Source of the DNA: Siphonodentalium dalli
Lineage: Eukaryota; Mollusca; Scaphopoda; Gadilida; Siphonodentaliidae
Length of the DNA stretch: 64,000 nt
Assembly: GCA_032622095.1 (NCBI GenBank)
Contig: CP136069.1
Coordinates: 203,592,690-203,656,689, forward strand
Direction of reading: 5' to 3'
Below the pieces are notes generated by a model, which ran no database searches, was not told where the DNA came from, and worked only from the letters and a program-made list of their open reading frames with translations. A program made the position numbers and the translations under genes. Positions 22,947-35,400 of the stretch are shown here, piece after piece. Numbering within the stretch: position 1 is the stretch's first letter; every line of letters begins with the position of its first letter.

Positions 22947-24897
22947 TCTTAATATATAAATGCGAATGTCTGTGTGTGTTCCTTACCCTTGGAACAAACG
23001 TCGCCCTACCGACGAATCGAATTCAATTATTTGAATTAGATTCGTCGGTAGTGCGACGTTTGTTGCAAATAAATGCGAGTAGACGCACTACCGACGAAGA
23101 ATGCGTGTGGTCAACACGAATTTAATTGCTGATGCGTCTGAGATCTGTGTTTGAAACAAACGTCGCATCACCGTCGACTCGAATTTAATTCGGAGACATG
23201 CAAACGAGCTGCATAATGATATGCTAATGAGGGAATTCCAATTCAAACTGGAAAACACCAACGAGCATGACGTAATTTGGTGGTATTTGAATTCGAGTCG
23301 ACGAAAGTGCGACGTTTGTTTCAAATTAAATGCGAGTAGACGCACTAAATAAATATTTATTCCGTTTGGATATACACGCTATACTGTGCATGGACGTGTG
23401 CAAATTTAACATCAACGATGGGTTGAAATTGTTCTTGTAATTTGATTTTCCAGCAATGAATTATTGGGGAATTTATTGTTTTTAGACCAACATTTGCATA
23501 TTTTCCTACTTTTGGTCCAACATTTTGACTGAAATGGCCTGTGCCCTGGTCCCTCATGACCCCCGTGGCCAGCCAAAAAAAACTGCTAATTATTTTCCTA
23601 TGCTTCTGTTCAAAATTATGAACTTAAATGGTCATCAGTTGGAAATTTTCCAACCTTCGTGGGGGTGTCAGGTTGGAAATTGTCAGCACTTGGAAAGCTT
23701 GAGGCCAGTCTAATGCTATATAGGTTTTTGCGGTTTTCATGTTCAAAGTTTTCTCCCGCTGTGCCAAACTATGATCGGATTTTCAGGTTCAGATCTCTGA
23801 TTTTTCTTCTACTGGCAGAACCATGGTCCGCCCAGTGCATGATCACAAGTCTACTGATCCATTCAGGATAGGCTATTATCCAGGCATGTGAAGGAACATC
23901 CAAGGGGTTGCAAATTGAATTACGCAAATTTATTAGCCCCCCCCCCCCAACCGAGACCCTATAGCCGTACGTCCCTGCCCGTCATGGTTATTTTACCACG
24001 TGGTTTTAGATAGGCATACTGACGCAATATATAGTGATATATAGCGCGTTGACCTCAACTTGCTATTTAAATGTTAAAACGGTACAACGTTTTCGTGTTA
24101 TAAAAATAAACTGGACCTGATTTCTTTCAGAAAAGTTCAAAGCAAAATACCAACTAAAGAATCATGTCCGACCTAAAATATGTATCAAATACCTACGAAA
24201 TAGCGATATAAAACCAATAATTTCCACTCCTCAGAATAGTAACATTAATTTCGTCGCTTGGAAGTCAAAAGCCACATTTTCTCACTAAAGTTTACGTTTT
24301 AGAATTGATATAAAACTTCCTATTTTAGCCGTTTTGACGAAAACCCTTATGAACGCTTTATGCCGTTTTAAGAAATCATTTAGATTCGTCTTGAATTAAA
24401 TGCGACGTTTGTTTCAACAGACGAATTATGAATTAAACTCGAGTCTAATTCTAATTGAATTAGATTCGTCGGTAGTGCGACGTTTGTTCCAAGGGTTATA
24501 CACTTTGTGGTTTCTCGACCGCGATCGCCTCGAAATTTGGTATCTAGGCGTAACTTGACCCGGGGAAGGACATGGACTGGCTACTGTTTGTGCCAGACGT
24601 CGCGTTTTCATGTTACGGGATCATTTTAATCCGTAACCATGTATTCATTATTATCGTGACGTCATAGTTAAACTTTCAGTACAGAGGGCAATTACGCCGC
24701 TTCCGCGCATAAGTCAATTCGTTCAGCAACACATTAGCGGACATAATTAATTGCTCTTGCACTTTTTCGTCTATTTAGTAATGCCGCCGAAAAAGAAAAA
24801 AAAACTTGGCTCGCATTTAACAAAAATCGAGGCGGAATCGGGCGACCAGACAGCATGAAACTATTTTCCCCCGAGCATCGCCGGGTCCATCCTCTAG
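22947..24897 (+). mobile_element. Non-autonomous Helitron, ~1.95 kb
   Basis: It starts TCTTAATATATAAATGCG after A (22946) and ends CTAG (24894-24897) before T, with a CCCGAG...CGGG hairpin at about 24869-24886. The same 5' sequence follows at once at 24898. Inside are several inverted GCGACGTTTGTT / AACAAACGTCGC pairs around ATTCGTCGG motifs (22995-23060, 23155-23320, 24395-24490). It contains no Rep/helicase coding. Frames up to 91 codons lack any recognised domain. Confidence 0.7.
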
Positions 24898-25320
24898 TCT
24901 TAATATATAAATGCGAATGTCTGTGTGTGTGTATGTGTGTTCCCTTATACACTTTGTGGTTTCTCGACCGATCGCCTCGAAATTTTGTATCTAGGCGAAA
25001 CTTGACCCGGGGAAGGACATGGACTGGCTACTGTTTGCGCCAGACGTCGCGTTTTCATGTTACGGGATCATTTTAATCCGTAACCATGTATTCATTATTA
25101 TCGTGACGTCATAGTTAAACGTTCAGTACAGAGGGCAATTACGCCGCTTCCGCGCATAAGTCAATTCGTTCAGCAACACATTAGCGGACATAATTAATTG
25201 CTCTTGCAATTTTTCGTCTATTTAGTAATGCCGCCGGATAAAAAAAACTTGGCTCGCATTTCACAAAAACCTAGGCGGAATCGGGCGACCAGACAGCGAT
25301 AAACCCCAGAGCAGCAGCGT
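24898..25320 (+). mobile_element. Truncated second Helitron copy, head-to-tail
   Basis: It repeats the 5' start TCTTAATATATAAATGCG and then matches the 3' part of the preceding element (TTGACCCGGGGAAGGACATG, AGAGGGCAATTACGCCGC) with one internal deletion. The match ends near 25300 without a CTAG terminus. Confidence 0.65.
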
Positions 25321-26023
25321 AATAGTGTTTTTTGACATTTTCGGCAACTTTTATTCGAATTATCGTTACTCAACTGAATAACATGTGTTTTAAATACACC
25401 ATATATATATAGGAGTTCACCTTCTGTCAAATGTATATATATATGTACTTCATAGAATCGAAAACGGTTCGCTCGATTGAGTTCAAACTTCCCATCTAAA
25501 TGTAAAAACCCATGCACGGGAATCGTCGTCGCGGCGTTTTGGAGAAGCTCAGAGCACGCGTTCTCCACTCTCAAAATCACCGCAAAGGCACGGCGTGGGT
25601 TAATCAAGTGATTATTTAATGAGCGTTTGTTTTTGACGCATCTGTATAAAGAGCGTCTGTTTCCCATTCAACGTTATTAGCATCTGCAGAGTTATACGGG
25701 TGCCTATGCGGGGAGATTTATTGGAGCTCTTACAACGTCATTGTTATAGTATGTATGACACTTAGGTCAGGGCTTAGGGGGGGGGGGGTAGTTATAGGCA
25801 TAATGCTTCTCATAAATCCCGGTTACAAACCAACACTCACAATTTCGTATTTACGCAAACGTTATCGCTCGAAATTTATTCCCTGCATGCGAGCACGGAT
25901 GGCGCGCTTTGTTTTTACAGTATATACCTTCGGCATATACCGAAATCATCCCAGATAATCACGAATATAGCATCAGATTTCTCCCCAGATATATACCGTT
26001 ATAAAGCTACTGGAATCTGCCAA
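25321..26023. repeat. Helitron-related debris
   Basis: 25398-25670 contains TTCATAGAATCGAAAACGG and AGAGCACGCGTTCTCCACTC, as in the Helitrons at 1212-3284. Termini were not found. The minus-strand frame 25218-25667 spans this debris and is not supported as a gene. Confidence 0.5.
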
Positions 26024-26725
26024 TCTACTATATAATTTGAGATGTATATATGTGGGTACTTCATAGAATCGAAGACGCGTGTAGGAACGGGCATCCAAGA
26101 CATCTTTACTACACATGACAGCCGATGGACAATTGGTCTCTATATATGTACCAAAATTACGCCGCGTTGGTGACTGGGAAATTCCAGGGAATGCCGATTG
26201 AGCTCAAACTTGCTACCTCCGGGAAGTGTCATATATATGAGTGTGTCCTTTATAGACTCGAACCGATTGAGCTCAAACTTGCTAAATATTGACTGGGAAA
26301 TTCCAGGGAATGCCGATTGAGCTCAAACTTGCTACCTACGGGAAGTGTCATATATATGTGTGTGTCCTTTGTAGACTCGAACCGATTGAGCTCAAACTTG
26401 CTAAATACGGGAAGTGTCATGGACGGGTTCATTGAAAAAAAAAAAAAAAATCGGGTAAAATTGAAAAACAAAATTAAAAAGGCACAATTAACTCCTTGAA
26501 AAACCAAAAAAATCGGGTAAAATTGAAAAACAAAAAATTCAATTAAAAAGGCACAATTAACTCATTGAAAAACAAAATAATTAACTCATTGAAAAACAAA
26601 AAATTAAATTAAAATATTGCCGAAATTTGGTGCAAATGCAGCACAAGTGTCTCGGAACCTGTTGCAATTGCTTTTTCGAACAAAGCCATGGGACGAATGC
26701 CGCCAGTGGCGGGCTAACCTGCTAG
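26024..26725 (+). mobile_element. Non-autonomous Helitron (same 3' family as 1-3284)
   Basis: It starts TCTACTATATAATTTGAG after A and ends with the CCGCC-AGT-GGCGG hairpin and CTAG (26722-26725). A ~125-bp internal unit (GATTGAGCTCAAACTTGCTA) is present about four times, and the 3' half is A-rich (TCGGGTAAAATTGAAAAAC). Confidence 0.72.
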
Positions 26726-27285
26726 TCTCATATATATTTTGAAGAACTCTGTTTGTATGTATGTTTGTATGTTTGTCATTTATACAAATCTACGATGCTC
26801 GACCGATCGGGACGAAACGTGGTACGTGTGTGTAGTTTGACCAGGCGGTGGACGTTGTCGTATTGGCGAGCCCGTGCGGCGCCCGTGCAGCACATGCGCA
26901 GACGAGATCTCGGAAACGGGTGGAGCTATCGACTTGAAATTTGCTATGTGAATGTATCTTGCCCCGGATACGAATCTTATCGGGTCGCCGAGCCCGTGCG
27001 ACGCCAGCTTCGCGCATGCGCAGACAGGATCTCGGAAACGGGTGGAGCTATCGACTTGAAATTCGGTATGTGAATGTACCTTGCCCCGGATACGAATTTT
27101 ATCGGGTCGCCGAGCCCGTGCGATGCCAGCTTCGCGCATGCGCAGACCAGATCTCGGAAACTGGTAGAGCTATCGACTTGAAATTTGGTTTTTGAATAGC
27201 CCGGACAGCGTCGGGCTGGGTATAGAGCTATCGACTTGAAATTTGGTTTTTGAATAGCCCGGACAACGTCGGGCACATCGGCTAG
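26726..27285 (+). mobile_element. Non-autonomous Helitron with GCCCG...CGGGC end
   Basis: It starts TCTCATATATATTTTGAAG at the preceding CTAG and ends CTAG (27282-27285) after a hairpin GCCCG...CGGGC. Three tandem ~120-bp units (CTCGGAAACGGGTGGAGC) open long frames on both strands (26753-27195 plus; 26780-27139 minus), which explains those frames without any gene. Confidence 0.7.
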
Positions 27286-28035
27286 TCTATTATATATTTT
27301 GGAAGATCTGTTTGTGTGTGTGTTTGTGTGTGTGTGAGTGTGTGTTTGTGTGTGTGTGTGTGTGTAATCGAGGGACACACTATAAAGTGTATGCCGAGGC
27401 CGAGGCCGGCTCCAAATAAAAGGTGTAAACGGGGTGTTATGTGGCGTTTGGTCCATTGCTTCTCAAAGGATATTAATAAAATTTGGTGTATATGTCCGGA
27501 CTGGGACATGGAATACAATAACGTTTGAAATGTTTTTAAATTCACAAATTTGTTCATTTTATTCAACTTTTTCGTTCTGAAACACACTATAAAGTGTAAA
27601 CGGCCGGCTACAATTAAAAGATGTATGCGGACTTGATGTCGCATTATCTTCTTTGTTTATAAATGGATATGACTGAAATTTAGTACATATGTCCGGGTTA
27701 TGGCATGGAATACATTGACGTTTGAATCGTTTTTAAAATCACAAAATTGTTGATTTTATTTTATTTTTCGTTCTTTCGTTCTGTAAAGTGTAAGCGGCCG
27801 GCTCCAATTAAAAGGTGTAAGCGGCTTATGTGCTTAGCGTTATAGGTTTAAATGATAACTTTATTTAATCATAATGCATATATAATAAACACATAAAATA
27901 TGATAACAAACATGAGAGTGATGAGACATGTGTATATGTTAACAAAAGATATCAAACCCAATGAAGTGCACATCGATATTCAAATAGTGGTCTCGGTTTC
28001 AAGCCTCAAGTTCCGACCACGTCACCATCGTCTCC

Positions 28036-28735
28036 GTAAGATAAGATAAGATAAGATAAGATAAGATTTTAATGCAAAATACACCCAAATGGGCAGTTGC
28101 AAACATGAATATATTACATATAATTTGACAAAAAGTTACTATATATATTAGATGAGTAACACATATGGATATACACATACAATGTAGTTTCCTAACGAAT
28201 TTCTTTTTTCTCTTTTCATCTTAAAATTTAATTCATCAGTTATAAATTATCAATTGACTAGCTTTTATTGGAATCCCGAGCGGTGAAGAAAGACCGGATC
28301 ATGTCCCATATAACATTAATGGTTGGTTTGTGTTCATTCTTCATAATAAATCTAAATTTCTCATAATTCGTCATATCTGAAAAATGTGGGAACTCTGTGA
28401 TTATGTCCCTAAAATATGTAGCCTGTCGCGCATACTTGTGTAGACTCTACATTCTAATATAAAATGGTATTCTGTTTCAATTTGTTTACATTTACAAAAA
28501 GTACATAATCTTTCTTTAACGGGTAGTGGGGGCTGTTTGTGTCTCCCCTTTTCAATTTCCAATCTATGATTGCTGATTCGCAATCTCGTAAATAGAATTC
28601 TCGCCTTATTAGAACGCATATCGCAAATGTAAGGCTCCATTGAAGTGTCCTACGATTTGAAATATCAACACCATATTTACCATATAAGTCATTGCATAAC
28701 GATATCTCCGTACATAAGATACGTGCCAATAACGT
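28036..28735 (-). pseudogene. 5'-truncated LINE inserted in the foldback transposon
   Basis: The 3' tail is a run of TAAGA units at 28038-28067 (minus strand: TCTTATCTTATC), typical of LINE ends. Minus-strand coding at 28401-28640 ends in a CxxC...HxxxxC motif (RLCTFCKCKQIETEYHFILE), preceded by LRISNHRLEIEKGRHKQP. This Cys/His motif is common at LINE ORF2 C-termini in marine invertebrates. Neighbouring frames overlap it with shifts, so it is decayed. Confidence 0.7.
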
Positions 28736-28876
28736 TGACAAAGCAATAGCGACAATATGGAGACGATACCGAGACAACTATCTGAATATTAATGTCAAAA
28801 GTATGACATAATAGCCTACATAAAATGATAAAGAATATCAAATTCAACGATATTCCTCATACAGGTTATATGCGAA

Positions 28877-29030
28877 ATTAATATTCAAATAGTGGTCTCG
28901 GTATCAAGCCCCAAGTTCCGACAACGTCACCATCACCTCCGTATATATAAGATACGTGCCAATAACGTTGACAAAGCAATGGCGACAATATGGAGACGAT
29001 ACCGAGACAACTATCTGAATATTAATGCGC
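28877..29030. repeat. Tandem copy of the sequence that flanks the LINE
   Basis: ATATTCAAATAGTGGTCTCG (here at about 28882) also occurs at 27977, and AAGATACGTGCCAATAACG (28947) also occurs at 28717. The copy here runs through without interruption and so gives the pre-insertion version of the site that holds the LINE at 28036-28735. Confidence 0.7.
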
Positions 29031-29776
29031 AGATTAATACAAATGCAAAAACAACAATTACAAACGTTTGCTACAAACGTAATCTATTGTTGACACGTTA
29101 CTGTTGGAAATATTTACGCATCTATAGTGTGCCCATGTATCACATCTCTCCTTGCTACACTCAATCATATCATCAAAAATATTTGGCAATCAACATTCAT
29201 TTGTGAATGACCCGAAACAAGGTTTCCCCAAAAACCTCAAATGATATAAAACACACAGGACTAATAGTCTAGAGTCATCAGTTTGTTAATCCGATTACCT
29301 ATACCGCTAAGCACATAAGCCGCTTACACCTTTTAATTGGAGCCGGCCGTTTACACTTTATAGTGTGTTTCAGAACGAAAAATTTGAATAAAATCAACAA
29401 ATTTATGAATTTAAAAACAATTCAAACGTTATAATGTATTCCATGTCCCAGTCCGGACATATACGCCTAATTTCATTAATATCCATTGAGAAACAACGGA
29501 CCAAACGCCACATAACACCCCGTTTACACCTTTTATTTGGAGCCGGCCTCGGCCTCGGCATACACTTTATAGTGTGTCCCGTAATCGATGAACTCGAAAA
29601 CGGACGAGCCGATTTCGATGAAACTTGGTATGTGGGGGTACTTTCGTATGGGGAGTCTCATAAGCATATTCATTTTCCCGTGCGAAAAACATCACACACC
29701 TCATCTCAGTGCGCCTAAAGCCAGCATTGGCTACTGCACAGGAACATTACAGATACAGATACAGATTAACCATGTT

Positions 29777-30906
29777 TTAACTTAAGTAGAATTTTTTTTT
29801 ACTTAAGTAAAATAAAGTAAAAAAGAATTCTACTTAAGTAAAATAATGCATTAATTTTACTTAAGTAAAATAAATGACATCTATCGATGACCGGTAGATG
29901 GCGTTTATTTCACTTAAGTGAAATAAAGCGCCCACTATGAGAGTCATCTTGCAAACTAATAATTGCTCCCTTGGCACGTGCGCCGGGAGTGCTGTTCATG
30001 TTCGTGAGAAAGTTATCTCCCGTTGTGTATTATGAGTGTATTTGAGCAACCCAGGCTACAATCGTAGCTGGCTAAGCATGCGCAGTAGAAAGCTACAGAA
30101 AGCTGCAGCCGGCCACAGCTGGTGGTCACTAACTATTGTACCGCAACTCCGAACTTGGAATGTCGGCATAATGTTGGCATTATCTGGGACTAGTATAATA
30201 GTCCCAGGCATTATGTTGCTATATCAATTCACCAATGACCTTGCTCGCTGCAGCAAGCACATTTGAAGCAATTAACACTCGTACTAAGTCCATGCCTCCA
30301 TAAATCTGATATTTAAAAGAGTATGATATGTGATTATATCTCGTTCTCAGCACAATAAGCATCAAACACAAACGCATCACACATTTTAGCAGTTTTCGCT
30401 GGTTATTGCGGTAATGGCAGTGGGTGTGGGATGTTCTCAATTTTATTGCATGAGGTTGGTGCTAATCTCATTCTGTCATCTATTTATATATATCATAAAA
30501 CACTCGCTGTCCTTATAACAAGGTCACATGTGGTTTGGTGGGATTTGGCGTTGGTCTCTAAACTGATTGGGGGGGGGGGGGGTCATTAATAACTATTAAC
30601 ACCTGGTTTCACTTTATTTTACGTAAGTAAAATAAATGACATCTATCGATGACCGGTAGATGGCGTTTATTTCACTTAAGTGAAATAAACCCAAATGTTC
30701 ATTTATTTTACTTAAGTAAAAAAGAATTTTACTCAAGTTAAATAAAAACGGTGTTTTATTTCACTTAAGTAAAATTCTTTTTTACTTAAGTAAAATAAAA
30801 AAGGGCGTAACATAATGGTAATTTTATTTCACTTAAGTAAAATTAGTGTGCGTTTTAATTTTACTTAAGTAAAAATAAAACCATGTAGATGGCGCTTTAT
30901 TTCACT
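29777..30906. repeat. Palindrome arrays centred on ACTTAAGT
   Basis: Roughly a dozen palindromes of the type TTTTACTTAAGTAAAA or TTTCACTTAAGTGAAA occur at 29777-29935 and 30607-30906. Between them is ~660 bp of unrelated sequence. A longer palindromic unit (GGCGTTTATTTCACTTAAG and its inverse) with GATGACCGGTAGATGG recurs at 29881 and 30640. The array continues at 35447-35500 beyond the inserted TTAA element. Confidence 0.85.
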
Positions 30907-31934
30907 TAAAGGGGTACTGTGCGCCAAATGTTGTTGTTGGTTTCTATAGTCTCCGAGTCAGAGAATAAGGTTACAATTTTTTCATTATTTGAAAGTCTGT
31001 TGAGTACGAAGTAGTGTTACGGATGACAAATTTACCGGAATGCTAAATACAAATTGTCGTTGTCGAGTAATTTTTGTACAGTTTTCAACCAAATGAATCA
31101 AATAAAAGTTATATTATAGGCATACTAGTCCCATATAATCATTTAAAGTGATGTGAAACGTAAATTGAACCTCACAATTGAGTTCCCTGCGTCATTCTGT
31201 GGGAAGAGTGAATAAAATAACTCAGATACACGAAATCCCCCATCCTGAAGTCAGTTTGTACACATTATACGGCCATTCGGCTAACTATTTATATTCATCA
31301 ATCGTCCCGATTAATCTCACCATAATAACACGAAAATACAAACCGATGCGTTGTCTTGTGCAGTCACGGAAATGCCCGAGCACTTCCGACTCGATTGGGA
31401 TTGAATCGGGTTTCGTTCTCAGAAATGGCTTCTAGGGAGGATGACCGTTCGCTGGAATAGCGTCATGCACATCAGAATATTAAAGCGAAAAACAAATTGA
31501 CATCGCAATCGGTAGTCAATTCGACAGGGAAGGAATAGAAAGGGAATTGTTGCGTGAAATCACAAACGGAAGAACATTGGCCGAGTTAGTGGCAAAGATT
31601 ATAATCGAACAGTGATCGAGAGGTAATAATTCCAAAATGTTACTATTTATAGAAAATTGTAAGCGCATTGACCGAATTTTTACATCAATCTGGCCGCAAG
31701 CACAGTACCGTGCAGAAAGAGTTGTCTTACTTTTGTAACTCAAAACTGTTTAATTACATTATACCTGTACAATAGTACAAATAATTGGTATTCAATATGC
31801 CAGTACAGAACATTTGTTAGCTCATTGGCCATGAAATGTTTTTAATGGCAAATTCTGTTGTCAAGCTTTAGTAAGCACTATTCATTCTGATGGATGATAA
31901 CTATAATGGAAAGCCTTTTTCACATGTATTAGCT

Positions 31935-32510
31935 AATTGCACATTAGCGTAAGTGAATTACAATTAAGCGTAATGTATTACACTCAGGTGTAATGCACAC
32001 ATATAAAGCGTACTTCACTTACGCTTAACCGTATGATGTAGATAAAGCATTACTCCTATGAGTAATAGAATTATGACTAGTGTGCTTAAGCGTAATTGAT
32101 TAAAGTGTGCTTAAGCGTAATTGATTTACGCTTAAGCTCACTGGTCATTTATTTTCATTGATAGATAAATTACACTTAATCATAAATGAATTATGCTTAA
32201 GCGATTGTACGAGAAGCCGTTTTCACATTTATTCTGATTCTGCTTAATCGCAAATCATTTACGCTTAAGTGTAAATCATTTGCACTTAAGAGCAAATCAT
32301 TTATACTTAAATACAAATCATATGCGCTTTAGCGGAAATAGTATGGGAGGCCCTTTTCACATTTATTATTTATTTGCGCTTAAGCGCAAATATTTGTGCT
32401 TAAGCATAAATCATTAAGCGCAAATATTTGTGCTTAAGCGTAAATCATTTGCGCTTAAGCACAAATATGTGTCTATCAATTTATTTGCGCTTAAGCGCAA
32501 ATACCTAACA
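31935..32510. repeat. Palindrome array centred on GCTTAAGC, first block
   Basis: Many near-palindromes TTTGCGCTTAAGCGCAAAT and variants (CGCTTAAGCG, ACACTCAGGTGTAAT), separated by short spacers such as AGGCCCTTTTCACATTTATT (32350). The same spacer appears inverted near 33160, so two halves form a large imperfect foldback around about 32520-33050. Confidence 0.8.
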
Positions 32511-33049
32511 CTCCATTACATCCCTCTGATGTGAATGATTGAGTCCATCTCATATTATATTAGCATGGGCCCATAGTAATAGCCCCATACAGACTTGAAG
32601 TTGAAGAAAAAACATATTTCCATATGCATATCAGCATCTCTGTCCCTGGTGTCCCAAGATTTGGTGCCTCACTCCCAGAGCTCATGTATATTTTATTATC
32701 TCCTGCACAGATATATACCATTTCCATGGCCATAAATAGGGAATTAGGGGTTACTGGGGTTTGCTTCCCTCATATGGTGTACTCATTGACTTGAAGTTGG
32801 GGAAAAACCCCTATTTTCATAATATCAGCATCCCTGTCCCCAAGAATTTGTGTCGCCATCCCAGAGATATAGTATATTTTATAAAAGAGACATATCCTAC
32901 ACAGATCTATATCATTTCCATGGTCATAAAACAGATCTTGGGGTTTCTGGGGGATTGTTTCCCTCATATGGTGGGGCTATATCAACTTTAGTGATGTGTT
33001 TAGGCCTGTGCCATGTAAAATTAATTCAGGGGGGATCATTGCATATTGA

Positions 33050-34090
33050 TTTTTATTTGCGCTTAAGTGCAAATGATTTGCGCTTAAGCGCAAATATGAT
33101 CTATTTGCTTAATTGCAAATGATAGAGGTTATTTGCGCTTAAGCGTAAATAAATAATAAATGTGAAAAGGGCCTCCCATATAATAGATCACATTTATGGC
33201 AATTTTATGCTAAAGCGCAAATATATTATTAGACACATATTTTTTGCGCTTGAGCGCAATTGATTTACACTAATAAATAATATATTTCAAAAGGCTGTCT
33301 CCCATGCGATTTCCTCTAAACTCAAATTTACTCTGGCAATAAAACATCAATCAAACATCGGTTTAGACTCCCCCATATACTATGAGATGGACTCAATTAT
33401 TCAGACAGAGGAAATCAGTTGGAGTTAGGTATTTGCTTAAGCATTATTCATATTAATTATGCTTAAGTGTAAATGAGTTCCGCGCTTAAGCGTAAATGAA
33501 GTACGCTTAAACGTAATTCATATACACTCTCATTGAACTCCCCTCAAGCTGAAATGGATGCAACCGCATTACTAATGCCAGTAACCTACATCAGGTTATA
33601 CCAATATACATGAGGTATAATTATGGGGAGCCAAATTAACATTTAATAAATAATAGAGCTTAAGCGATATAATTGAGCTTAAGCGATATAATAAGGGAAG
33701 ATATAATTGCGATTAAGTTCAATAAGGAAATATCTAATTGCGCTTAGCACAATAAGGAATATCTTATTGCACTTAAGCACAAAAAGGAATATCGTATTTC
33801 ACTTAAGCGCAATAAGGAATCTCTAAGCGCAATAAGGAATCTTCTTATTGCACTTAAGCGCGATAAGAAATATTCTTATTGCACTTAAGTGTAATTAGAG
33901 ATTCCTTGATTGGGGTGGGGGGGGGCTTTAGCTCAATTATTTATTAAATGTTAATTTGGCTTCCTCCCATAGAGGTGAGATAGCTGATGAACCCAATAAC
34001 ACTCAAGCGTAATTCAAATGTATTACGCTGATCGTAAGTTAATTATGCTTAAGCATAAATAATTTATGCTTAAGTGTAATTAGCTACTAT
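33050..34090. repeat. Palindrome array centred on GCTTAAGC, second block with inverted boundary repeats
   Basis: Palindromic GCTTAAGC units continue at 33055-33270, 33430-33530, 33655-33900 and 33998-34085. TGGGGAGCCAAATTAACATT (about 33625) and its inverse AATGTTAATTTGGCTTCCTC (about 33947) bound the 33.6-33.97 kb block, a complete copy of the family whose left arm is at 22005. Confidence 0.75.
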
Positions 34091-35400
34091 AAAGTGAATC
34101 TGGGATAAGGGGAGTACTCTAAATTGTTCTTTCGACCAGCTGTTTCTACCAATTAAAAAAAATTCTCATTTATTTTGAAACTAATGAAAGACAATGGTAT
34201 ATTTTTTTACTAGTAATATTCATTATAAACTTGTACAAATCTGAAAACAAACAAAATTTTAATATTTAAGAAATTTAGAGTTCCCTCTCTTACAGCAGCA
34301 ACCACTATGCCAGGAAGACCAATCGATCTAGTTCAGCCCGATTGGGCTATTATAATTTATAGATCGATCGGTGGTTCATGCACTCTCTGCGTTTGAAATA
34401 TTGCTAATAATTTCCATTTACATAAGTCAATAATGCCATTGCAGATAACTTCATCTTAAATTCGACCAAATGTGTTGACGTTTGATAAGAAGGGCAGGAA
34501 TTCCCCGATTTGTTTATTTTCAATCGATGAGAAGCATGACGACCTGGATCAGCTGATCGGTTCGGAGGTGTGCCAATCGTATTTTGCATGCTGTGCACGA
34601 ATACCCATTCACGCCTAAATTTGCAAACAATCCATATATAACATATACACAGTGTGTACACTTTGTTAGTTGCCAATTAATTCTCGACATTTCAATTAGA
34701 AAACATGAGATATCGATGCAAAAATCAAGACATAATCACATTATCTAGTTTGTGTTTTGTTGAATCTACTTTCGGTTATCGACATGTCGGCTATTGTTTT
34801 GGCTGTTCTCTTAACCGTGTGTGCCAGCCGATCGTCGTTTTTCGGGCGGTTCCGATTTCTTCCGAATATAATTCCATGACCTCCACGCGATGATTCGCGC
34901 CGAAAATGTGGTTGTATCTGAGAAGATTTCTTACTCTGACCGCAGTTTTCAACAATTTAATACGGGGCGAATACCGCATCAATAATATGCAACCTTGGGG
35001 TTTTATTTCTAGTTTTTTATGACCTTTCTTATGGTATATCGGATACAGTTCTGTCTGACATGAAATATATACCCACCGGGAGTGAAGCTAATGACTTTAA
35101 GTTATTGTATCGTCGCTAGTCAGTGAGTGGCTTGAGTGTTCTCCCCGTATCATCATAATATTTTAAGCGATCGTGTGTGCGATCGGTTTAACAATCCAGT
35201 ATCCATCAATTACTTTGTTTGATTACGGAAATTCGTAATTTAATTGACGCCATTTTATGGCTCCAGTCATAAATTCAATTTATATCAAATTATTAACTTT
35301 TAAATTATTAAATTTTAAGATAGCCTATTAACCTGAGCGTTTACAGAATACATCTTCGACTCAAATTACTTATGTTTCTATATATGATCGATATTAGATC
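34091..35400. other. No gene recognised (inside the 4.5-kb element)
   Basis: Short hairpins are visible, e.g. GATCGATCTA around 34322 and its pair near 34362, but no coding signal or known domain. The opposed short frames at 34705-34982 lack recognisable sequence. Confidence 0.4.

Larger units (their letters stand above)
27372..29580. mobile_element. Long-TIR foldback transposon with perfect 8-bp duplication
   Basis: The ends are GGGACACACTATAAAGTGTA and its exact inverse. The direct repeat GTAATCGA lies at 27364-27371 and 29581-29588. The inverted arms run at least 230 bp (27372-27610 against 29345-29580) and are made of sub-repeats ending CACACTATAAAGTGTAA...CGGCCGGCTCCAATTAAAAG. The left arm has an extra sub-repeat near 27785. 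An 8-bp duplication fits hAT, P or Merlin; long composite arms fit foldback or MULE-like elements, so the superfamily is open. There is no transposase frame. Confidence 0.75.
27286..29695 (+). mobile_element. Helitron (TCTATTATAT family) interrupted by a foldback transposon
   Basis: It starts TCTATTATATATTTTGG as at 3285, with a TG microsatellite at 27309-27366. After the inserted element (27372-29580) the Helitron body resumes at 29589 (ACTCGAAAACGGACGAGCCG, TTTCGATGAAACTTGGTATG) and fades near 29695. No CTAG terminus was found. Confidence 0.65.

Noticed and set aside
25218-25667. 149-codon minus-strand frame
   Set aside because: It crosses two kinds of Helitron debris; no domain and no splice or start context.
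26753-27456. Overlapping 75-159-codon frames on both strands
   Set aside because: They arise from three tandem ~120-bp Helitron units and the TG microsatellite; no domain was recognised.
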